Program-made: the position numbers and the translations under genes | Notes under the pieces: model-generated | The model's database searches: none | Told to the model about the DNA's origin: nothing | The model's input: the letters and a program-made list of their open reading frames with translations, nothing else | In this document: positions 57,910 to 64,000 of the stretch, in pieces | Layout: every line of letters starts with the position of its first letter | Numbering within the stretch: the first letter of the stretch is position 1 | NCBI GenBank assembly: GCA_023512475.1 | Contig: JAILZL010000009.1 | Span: 1-64,000, forward strand | Source: Syntrophobacterales bacterium | GTDB taxonomy: Bacteria; Desulfobacterota; Desulfobaccia; Desulfobaccales; 0-14-0-80-60-11 | DNA length: 64,000 nt | Direction: 5' to 3'

Positions 57910-59108
57910 AAGCCAAGGCCCAAGAGAGCCTGACCAAAAGAGCGCCCCTGGGGCCGGACCTCAACCTGGAGGACTTCGTCCGGGAAGGCGGCGAGTGGAG
58001 CTACGACCCCGACTATAGCCAGTTCACTCCGGAGGAACGGGGCCACCTGCTGCGGGCCGGCATCGAGCTCACCGATGCGGAGCACGCCGGCACCTTCCTC
58101 CAGGCCGATGCCGCGGTGGTGCACTGCCAGGCCAACCGACCGGGGGTGGAACTGATGCCCCTCACCCGGGCCCTGGAACACCACCATTGGCTGAAGGACC
58201 TCCTCTGGACCCTGGTGCCGGTGGATGCGGACAAATACACCGCCTATGCCGAGCTCTCCCCCGGCAACGGCTACTTCATCCGGGCCCTGCCGGGCGTGAA
58301 GCTCACCGAACCGGTGGAGGCCTGCCTGTATCTGCGCACCGACCGCTTCGCCCAGCCGGTGCACAACGTGGTCATCGTGGAGCCGGGGGCCCGGCTGCAC
58401 ATCATCACCGGCTGCACCACCCACCCCCGGGTGCGCTCCGGCCTGCATGTGGGGGTCTCCGAGTTTTTCGTCCGGGAAGGGGGGCATCTGACCTTTACCA
58501 TGGTGCACAACTGGGCCGAGGAGGTCCATGTCCGGCCCCGGACCGCGGTGCGGGTGGAGGCCGGGGGCACCTATGTCTCCCACTACATCATGCTCCGGCC
58601 CGTCAAAACGGTGCAGACCTACCCCACTGTCACCCTGGCGGGACCCGAGGCGGTGGCCAGCCTCAACTCCGTCATCATTGCCCACCCCGGCTCGGAAATC
58701 GATATCGGCGGCCGGGTTCTCCTCACGGCCCCGGGCACCCGGGCCGAGGTCATCGCCCGCACCCTCACCACCGGCGGGGTCTGCATCAGCCGGGGCCACC
58801 TGGTGGGGGAGGTGCCGGAGGTCAAGGCCCATCTGGAGTGCCGGGGTCTCATTCTGGCGCCCCGTGGCGTCATTTACGCCATCCCGGAGCTGGAGGGCCG
58901 GGCCGCCGGGGTGGACATGTCCCATGAAGCGGCGGTGGGCCGCATCGCCCAGGAGGAGGTGGAATATCTCATGGCCCGGGGGCTGGATGAGGACCAGGCG
59001 GTCTCCACCATCGTCCGGGGCTTCCTTTCCGTGCAGATCGAGGGTCTCCCCCCGGCATTGGTGGCCGAGCTGGAGCAGGCGGTGCAGGAGTCCGGCAAGG
59101 GCCTGTAA
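57897..59108 (+). CDS. sufB: SufB/D-like scaffold, minimal Fe-S assembly type, 403 aa
   Basis: Beta-helix SufBD core at ~150 to 340: FFVREGGHLTFTMVHNWAEEVHVRPRTAVRVEAGGTYVSHY, LNSVIIAHPGSEIDIGGRVLLTAPGTRAEVIARTLT, RGHLVGEVPEVKAHLECRGLIL and SHEAAVGRIAQEEVEYLMARGLDEDQA (the SufBD Glu/His ending). It is shorter than SufB of the full SUF pathway and no sufD, sufS or sufE follows, so it fits the SufBC-only system of anaerobes and archaea. Confidence 0.9.
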   Translation: MSEVKAKAQESLTKRAPLGPDLNLEDFVREGGEWSYDPDYSQFTPEERGHLLRAGIELTDAEHAGTFLQADAAVVHCQANRPGVELMPLTRALEHHHWLKDLLWTLVPVDADKYTAYAELSPGNGYFIRALPGVKLTEPVEACLYLRTDRFAQPVHNVVIVEPGARLHIITGCTTHPRVRSGLHVGVSEFFVREGGHLTFTMVHNWAEEVHVRPRTAVRVEAGGTYVSHYIMLRPVKTVQTYPTVTLAGPEAVASLNSVIIAHPGSEIDIGGRVLLTAPGTRAEVIARTLTTGGVCISRGHLVGEVPEVKAHLECRGLILAPRGVIYAIPELEGRAAGVDMSHEAAVGRIAQEEVEYLMARGLDEDQAVSTIVRGFLSVQIEGLPPALVAELEQAVQESGKGL

Positions 59109-59595
59109 CCGTCGGCCAACCCCTCGTCCCCCGGGCTGGAACGCCCGCCCCTTTCCCGACCCTTTCCCTGCGATAAAGGCGTCCACCGGTGGCTCCCGGG
59201 AAAGGTTTGGCCTTCCCTCTCCCTTGAAAAATCAGGGCATTGGTGAGGATTGGGGACGAGTTTTTCCTGGCGGACCTGGAGAAAAGGTACGCCCAAAACA
59301 GCTAAAATCTCCCTTTCCCAGAAAAATCGGAGTCAGCGGTGCGGTAAGCCCGTTGGGGTCCGAATGTGCCCTTCTCCGTCGACGTCTCCCAAGCCTCATA
59401 ATTCGTAACTTCATATTCACCAGGAAACAATCCGGCCAGGAAAGAGGGCCTCGAGCTTTTTGAGGAAGTAAAGGGGACACAGCTTTTCAGCTGCACCGGG
59501 GAGAGAAGCTCGGCCCGCTGCCTGGCCCTGTCCTGCCCGGTGGGGCGCGCAATCCGTTTGGGGGTGGAAAAGAGGCTTGAGAGTATTGGCGGGGT
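59109..59595. other. Intergenic stretch before the tRNA terminator
   Basis: About 490 bp, lower in GC between 59290 and 59470 than its neighbours. No coding region or repeat that I can support; a decayed gene is possible. Confidence 0.4.
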
Positions 59596-59626
59596 AAAAA
59601 AAAGGGTCAGGCCCATGGCCTCACCC
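59596..59626 (-). terminator. Terminator of the initiator tRNA gene
   Basis: Minus strand: GGGTGAGGCC, loop ATG, GGCCTGACCC (one mismatch), then eight T. It lies 10 bases after the CCA end of the tRNA. Confidence 0.85.
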
Positions 59627-59636
59627 CTGGTTTTTC

Positions 59637-59713
59637 TGGTAGCGGGGGGTGGATTTGAACCACCGACCTTCGGGTTATGAGCCCGACGAGCTTCCAGGCT
59701 GCTCCACCCCGCG
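59637..59713 (-). tRNA. tRNA-fMet (CAT), initiator, with encoded CCA
   Basis: Minus strand CGCGGGGTGGAGCAGCCTGG; anticodon loop CTCATAA; three G-C pairs in the anticodon stem (GGG/CCC), the mark of initiator tRNA; T arm GGTTCAAATCC. Position 1 is C and position 72 is U, an unpaired end as in initiators (usually C-A). 77 nt with CCA encoded. Confidence 0.97.
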
Positions 59714-59725
59714 TCAATTGATTTT

Positions 59726-59753
59726 ATTATACATGATCCTGCTCCGCCGTCAA
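59726..59753 (-). promoter_or_regulatory. Promoter of tRNA-fMet
   Basis: Minus strand TTGACG (59748-59753), 16 bases, TATAAT (59726-59731). The -10 box is 12 bases from the first base of the tRNA. Near-consensus, as expected for a stable RNA. Confidence 0.8.
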
Positions 59754-59993
59754 CCGTCTTCGGGAAAAAAGGCACAAAAAGGCCTCCGGACCGCCCCGGG
59801 CCTCTCAGACCCCGTCCCCTGAAGTCCCGGCCGGCCCTTGGACTTCCGGGCGGCGCCCCACAAAACCCGCTCCGGGACCGGGCGAAGGGCCCTTAAGCCG
59901 GTTTTTGGCCCCGGGGGGCCGGAATCATCTCCCGCTCCCCCCTTTTCCTGGCGGCAGCATCCCGGAGTCCCTCCTGCGGCGGCATCCCCCATA

Positions 59994-61229
59994 TCAGGCC
60001 CTCCCGGCCCCGGAGGGCTCCCCTTCCCCCGCCTGGCGCAGATCCCCCTGCACGTGGGGCAGGGCGGCCAGGAAGAAGCCTGCCGCCACCGCCAGCGCCG
60101 CCAGCGTCAGGGCCACCCCGGCGGTGAGGTTCCAGAGGTCGGCCACCACCCCGATGAGAAAGGGGGAGGGCACATCCCCCACCAGGTGGATGACGATGAT
60201 GTTGAGGGCCACGGCCTGGGCCCGGCGGGCCGGTCCCGCCACACTCACCACCAGCGCGGTGAGGAGACCGGGATTGAGAAACAAAAGAAATATGGCCCCC
60301 ACAATCCCCGGGATATAAAGCCAAGGGGAAGGGGCGAAAATGGCCAAGGCGCCCAGGGGCAGGGCGGCAAGGGCCCCCCCGGCGCTGAGCCACAAGGGCC
60401 CCTCGACCCGGCGGGCCAGGAGCCGGCTGCCCAGATACCCCCCTACCACCGTTCCCAGTCCTCCGGCCACGGTCACCGCGCCGAAGAGGAGATAATTGGC
60501 CTGGGCCAGGCTCAGACCCTTCTCCACCTCCAGAAACCGGGGCATCCAGAAGGCCAGACCTCCCAGGGTGAAGGTGGTCATGCCGTAGCCCAGCATCAGG
60601 CGCTTAAGAGTGGGCACCCGCCACAGGGCCGGGAATGAGGTTCGAGGGAAAAGGGCCGGTCCCGGGGGGGAAAGGGGCGGCAGAGCCTCCGCCGGCAGCC
60701 GGATCACCGCCAGGGCCAGAAGCAGCCCCGGCAGGCCCCCCAGAAGGAAAACGGGCCGCCAGCCGAGGCGGCTCCCCAGAAACCCCCCGGCCAGGTAAGC
60801 CAGGGCGGCCCCCACCGGGATGGCCAGATAAAAGACCCCCAGGGCGGCGCTGCGGCGCTCCAGGGGCAAACGGTCGGCCATGTAGGCGGGGGCCAGGGTG
60901 CCAAAGGAGGCCTCCCCCACTCCCACCAGACCCCGGGTCAGGAGCAGCCAGGGATAGGAGCTCACCCAAGCCGTGAGGCTGGTGGCCACCGACCACAGCA
61001 CCGCGCCCCCGGCCATGAGCTTGAGACGGCCAAAGCGGTCCCCCAGCCAGCCGAAGAGGGGGGAGGTGAGAAGATAGACCAGGAAAAAGGCGGTGCCCAG
61101 AAAACCATAGGCCCGGCCGCTTAAGCTCAGCTCTTCCTTGATGAGGCTGGCCAGGGCGGCCAGGAGATACCGGTCCAGATAGTCCAGGAGGTTGAGGCCG
61201 GTAAGCAGCAGGAGGACTCGGCTTCCCAT
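59994..61229 (-). CDS. MFS transporter, 411 aa
   Basis: Major facilitator with twelve hydrophobic segments. The loop between helices 2 and 3 carries FGWLGDRFGRLKLMAGG (family A motif GDRxGRR-like), and the first helix reads LLLLTGLNLLDYLDRYLLAALASLIKEEL, like the spinster/sugar-phosphate group that begins NYxDR. Substrate unknown. Start at MGSRVLLL is assumed because upstream residues look non-coding; no clear ribosome site. Confidence 0.88.
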   Translation of the reverse strand: MGSRVLLLLTGLNLLDYLDRYLLAALASLIKEELSLSGRAYGFLGTAFFLVYLLTSPLFGWLGDRFGRLKLMAGGAVLWSVATSLTAWVSSYPWLLLTRGLVGVGEASFGTLAPAYMADRLPLERRSAALGVFYLAIPVGAALAYLAGGFLGSRLGWRPVFLLGGLPGLLLALAVIRLPAEALPPLSPPGPALFPRTSFPALWRVPTLKRLMLGYGMTTFTLGGLAFWMPRFLEVEKGLSLAQANYLLFGAVTVAGGLGTVVGGYLGSRLLARRVEGPLWLSAGGALAALPLGALAIFAPSPWLYIPGIVGAIFLLFLNPGLLTALVVSVAGPARRAQAVALNIIVIHLVGDVPSPFLIGVVADLWNLTAGVALTLAALAVAAGFFLAALPHVQGDLRQAGEGEPSGAGRA

Positions 61230-61332
61230 GGCACATTGGAAAGGGGCGTGGAGGCCGGCCCGGCAGGCATCCCCGGAGGAATCTTCTTGCACCGGCAAAG
61301 CCGCCCCGCCGCGCCCCGGGCGCGCCTGCCGG

Positions 61333-61701
61333 TCAGGACAGCCGGATGAAGACCGTCTCCCGCTCCGCCTCGCCGGTGAGGAGGGACTCCCGGCCGTCTT
61401 CGGAGACAAAGCGGGTCAGGGGAAACTCCTCCCCGGGAAACCAGTCGATGGCGAAGACATAGCCGCCCTCCCGGCGCCGGAGCACCAGGTGCGCGGGCTC
61501 CTCCTCCTCTTCCTTCAGGGGATAAAGGAGGTACAAGGTATAACTGGCCTCCCCCAGACCCCCCGCACCCCGGTCCCGCCGGCCGGTCCAGAGCTCGAAG
61601 CCCTCCCCGAAAAGCCCGGAGAGCCAATAGAGCTTGATGAAATCATGGGGGAAATCGAAGGCCGGCACCCGGGAGGGGGCCGCCGCCTGGTCCCGGTTCA
61701 T
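61333..61701 (-). CDS. Hypothetical protein, 122 aa
   Basis: Reads MNRDQAAAPSRVPAFDFPHDFIKLYWLSGLFGEGFELWTGRRDR, with no membrane segment or known motif. Its ATG overlaps the stop of the iron-sulfur subunit gene by four bases, so it is translated with the fumarate reductase genes. It may be an assembly or accessory protein, inferred from position. Confidence 0.65.
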   Translation of the reverse strand: MNRDQAAAPSRVPAFDFPHDFIKLYWLSGLFGEGFELWTGRRDRGAGGLGEASYTLYLLYPLKEEEEEPAHLVLRRREGGYVFAIDWFPGEEFPLTRFVSEDGRESLLTGEAERETVFIRLS

Positions 61702-62429
61702 TTCCCGGTCAGCCCCGCCCAGGCCATCTTGCGGCGCACCAGGGCCAGCTGCTGCTGCAGGGGGATCTCCACGGGGCAGATGTCGTCGCAGGCCATCAGC
61801 CCGATGCAGCCGAACACCCCTTCGTCGGTGCCCACCACCTCGAAGATCTGGTAGGGGGAGCGCTCATCCCGGGGGTCAATGAGGAAGCGGGCGATGCGGT
61901 TCAGCCCCGCAGCGCCCAGGAAATCCGCCCGCATATTGGCCGTGGCACAGGCGGCGATGCAGGAGCCGCACTCAATGCAGCGCTCCGCCTCGTAAATCTC
62001 CTGGGCCAGGGTGTTGTCCATGCGCTCTTCCGGGGACCGGGGGTCAAATTCCTTGTCCGTGTGGATCCAGGCCTCCAGGTTTTCGTTCAACTGCCGGAAC
62101 CACACCCCGGTGTCCACCGACAGGTCCCCCACCAGCTTGAAGACCGGCAACGGCATCAGGGTGATGCGGTCCGGCAGATCCTGGGTCAGGGTCTTGCAGG
62201 CCAGCCCCGGCCGGCCGTTGATGAGCATGCCGCAGGAGCCGCACACCGCCGCCCGGCAGACAAAATCAAACATCAGGGACGGATCCTGCTCCTCCCGGAG
62301 GCGGTTTAAGGCGATGAACAGGGTCATGTTGGGCGTCTCGTCCAACTGAAACTCCTGCATCCGGGGCGGGATCTCCGGGGTGGCCGGATTGTAACGGAAA
62401 ATACTGAAAGTCAACAAGCGCTCAGCCAT
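61698..62429 (-). CDS. frdB: Fumarate reductase/succinate dehydrogenase iron-sulfur subunit, 243 aa
   Basis: Three cluster sites in order: 2Fe-2S (CRAAVCGSCGMLINGRPGLAC), 4Fe-4S (CIECGSCIAAC) and 3Fe-4S (CIGLMACDDICP). Carries electrons between the flavin subunit and the quinone side. The N-terminus (MAERLLTFSIFRYNPATPEIPPRMQEFQL) fits the Frd/Sdh type of epsilon- and deltaproteobacteria. Followed in the cluster by the 122-aa protein. Confidence 0.93.
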   Translation of the reverse strand: MAERLLTFSIFRYNPATPEIPPRMQEFQLDETPNMTLFIALNRLREEQDPSLMFDFVCRAAVCGSCGMLINGRPGLACKTLTQDLPDRITLMPLPVFKLVGDLSVDTGVWFRQLNENLEAWIHTDKEFDPRSPEERMDNTLAQEIYEAERCIECGSCIAACATANMRADFLGAAGLNRIARFLIDPRDERSPYQIFEVVGTDEGVFGCIGLMACDDICPVEIPLQQQLALVRRKMAWAGLTGK

Positions 62430-62558
62430 AACATCAGTCCTTATAATGGCAGGGTGGGGCCAGAGGCCTGTGGCCCTCGGCCCCTCCCCCACTCTCCGCC
62501 CACATCCCATCACGGGGCGGGAGGGGGCCGGGGGAACAGCTCCCCTTCCCCGGTTATC

Positions 62559-64000
62559 CTACTTGATGGGCATGGTGCCGTAGCCCCGGTCGCCGGGGGG
62601 CAGCTCGGTGATCTTCACCGGTTCGTAATCGATGGCGGGCATGTCCGCGCCGGCGGGCCAGGTGGCCAGGGTGCGCTTGAGCCAGTTGACGTCGTCCCGC
62701 TGGGGGTAGTCCTCCCGGTAGTGGCTGCCCCGGCTTTCAGTGCGCAACAGCGCCCCCTGGGCGATGCACAGGGCCAGGCGGAGCATCCCCGGCAGGCGCA
62801 GGGCGGCGAAGAGCTCGGGGTTGGGCCCCAGGCCGCTGGAGCGCAGGCGGATATCCTGCGAGCGCTGATAGAGCTCCTTCAGGGTGGCCACGGCCTGTTC
62901 CAGGCCCTCACCGGTGCGGAAGATGCCCACATGCTCCAGGAGGGTCTCCTCCATCTTTTTCCGGAGCTCGAAGACGTTTTCGCTCCCGGAGGCCCGCCGG
63001 CGCAGTGCCTCAATGCGGGCGGCCTGGGCGGCCACCGCCTCCTCCACCAGGGAGAAGGGGAAGATCAGGGGCGCTTCCTGGGCGAATTCCGCCACCTTCC
63101 CGCCCACCACCATGCCGGCCACGATGGTTTCGGCCAGGGAATTGCCTCCCAGGCGGTTGAAGCCGTGCAGGTCCCAGCAGGCGGCTTCCCCCGCGGCATA
63201 GAGGCGCTTCAAGCCCACCGCCTCGCCATGGATGTTGGTGCGCACCCCGCCCATGGAGTAGTGCTGGGTGGGGCGCACCGGGATGAGCTCCTGGACGCAG
63301 TTGATTCCCAGGAAGTTGGCGCAGATGGTATAGACTTCCCGGAGGTTGGTGCAGATGTGGGCCTCCCCCAGATGGCGCAGATCCAGCCACAGGTGGGGGC
63401 CATAAGGGGACTCCACCCCGAAGCCCTTGTGCATGTGGTGCACCATCCAGCGGCTCACCACATCCCGGGAGGCCACCTCCTTCTTCACCGGCTCATAGTC
63501 GGGCATGAAGCGGTGCAGGTTCTTGTCCAGAAGATAGCCGCCGTCGCCCCGGCAGCCCTCGGTGACCAGGATGCCCGCGGGCACGATGCCGGTGGGGTGG
63601 AACTGCACCGCCTCCATGTTGCCCAGGGGCACCACCCCGGTATCCAGGGCGATGGCCATGCCGGTGCCTTCATTGATCACTGCGTTGGTGGAGACCCCGT
63701 ACATGCGGCCGTAACCGCCGGTGGCAATGACCGTGGCCTTGGCGAGATAGGGCCGGAGCTCGCCGGTCCTCAGACTCAGGACCACGGCGCCGTAACACTC
63801 CTGGCCGTCCTGGATGAGGGCGATGGCCTCGCAGCGGTCGTGCACCGTGATGCCCAGCTTCACCACCACCGAGTCCATGGCGTACTGGAGCACGTGGCCG
63901 GTGCCGTCGGAGGCGAAGCAGGTGCGCCACTTGGCGGTGCCGCCGAACTGCCGCTGGGCGATGAGCCCCGCCTTCTCCGGCAGCTCCTCCACCTCCACCC
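62559..64000 (-). CDS. frdA: Fumarate reductase/succinate dehydrogenase flavoprotein, partial
   Basis: The N-terminal FAD-binding part is beyond the right edge; the 480 residues inside start within the catalytic domain. HPTGIVPAGILVTEGCRGDGGYLLD, VASRDVVSRWM (active-site Arg), HYSMGGVRTNIHGEAVGLKRLYAAGEAACWDLHGFNRLGGNSLAE and the capping end RGSHYREDYPQRDDVNWLKRTL are the family motifs. Direction of reaction cannot be told from sequence. No cytochrome b subunit lies downstream; it would be upstream, outside the window. Confidence 0.95.
   Translation of the reverse strand, partial: VEVEELPEKAGLIAQRQFGGTAKWRTCFASDGTGHVLQYAMDSVVVKLGITVHDRCEAIALIQDGQECYGAVVLSLRTGELRPYLAKATVIATGGYGRMYGVSTNAVINEGTGMAIALDTGVVPLGNMEAVQFHPTGIVPAGILVTEGCRGDGGYLLDKNLHRFMPDYEPVKKEVASRDVVSRWMVHHMHKGFGVESPYGPHLWLDLRHLGEAHICTNLREVYTICANFLGINCVQELIPVRPTQHYSMGGVRTNIHGEAVGLKRLYAAGEAACWDLHGFNRLGGNSLAETIVAGMVVGGKVAEFAQEAPLIFPFSLVEEAVAAQAARIEALRRRASGSENVFELRKKMEETLLEHVGIFRTGEGLEQAVATLKELYQRSQDIRLRSSGLGPNPELFAALRLPGMLRLALCIAQGALLRTESRGSHYREDYPQRDDVNWLKRTLATWPAGADMPAIDYEPVKITELPPGDRGYGTMPIK

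Noticed and set aside
59440-59500. Possible remnant of a REP-type transposon near GGGGACACAGCTTTT
   Set aside because: No transposase residues or paired palindromes; the nearby GGGTCAGGCCC is explained by the tRNA terminator.

Overview
The window falls into two parts that do not look like one genome. Positions 1 to about 3,890 are lower in GC and look Firmicute-like. They hold a phage or integrative-element module: two XRE repressors in a minus-strand cluster of small genes, three small plus-strand genes, the 3' part of a tRNA-Thr(CGU) gene as attachment core, direct repeats on both sides of that core, and a tyrosine integrase. A MarR repressor and the start of an MFS exporter gene follow. 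The exporter stops making sense after about 27 codons. From about position 3,950 to the end the DNA is very GC-rich, with gene content of an anaerobic, flagellated, Gram-negative bacterium, most like Desulfobacterota (the old Deltaproteobacteria). That assignment is inferred from gene content, not from a search. The abrupt change inside a broken gene, with no attachment site at the joint, makes a chimeric assembly the simplest reading; an old insertion is the alternative.

From 4 to 25 kb the second part holds: an interrupted YaaW-like gene and a YdjM-like membrane protein; a phosphate-uptake operon with two adjacent ATPase genes (pstS-C-A-B-B); a universal stress protein; a GcvH-like gene; resB-ccsA for System II cytochrome c maturation; a secreted heme-domain protein beside a Fur-family regulator; mnmA, a PilZ protein and a ParA ATPase with a small partner; a secreted SagB-type nitroreductase; a LolD/FtsX-type ABC exporter; and a ThiF-fold protein that lacks its usual catalytic residues. 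Flagellin and a small MerR-type regulator follow.

From 26 to 41 kb there are housekeeping genes (LD-carboxypeptidase, a GT39-like glycosyltransferase, DciA-like protein, aminotransferase, threonine dehydratase, asparaginyl-tRNA synthetase, two YfcE-type phosphoesterases). Long non-coding stretches between them carry a dispersed repeat of about 165 to 205 bp in at least three copies. surA-like and mfd follow. A flagellar run, flgF-G-A-H-I-J-N-K-L-csrA-fliW (45.7 to 55.4 kb), starts at a sigma-54 promoter. A second sigma-54 promoter precedes a FlgM-like gene at 36.3 kb. The CsrA and FliW genes and GGA motifs in the flagellin leader point to post-transcriptional control of flagellin.

The right end holds a small secreted protein, a two-gene SUF-like Fe-S assembly unit, an initiator tRNA with its own promoter and terminator, an MFS transporter, and fumarate reductase/succinate dehydrogenase subunits B and A (A runs off the edge). 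I found no rRNA, no cas genes and no clear new multi-gene system. The items most worth following are the attP-like structure with the chimeric joint, the catalytically degenerate ThiF and HhH proteins, the dispersed repeat family, the tandem pstB pair, and the sigma-54 plus CsrA/FliW control of flagella.
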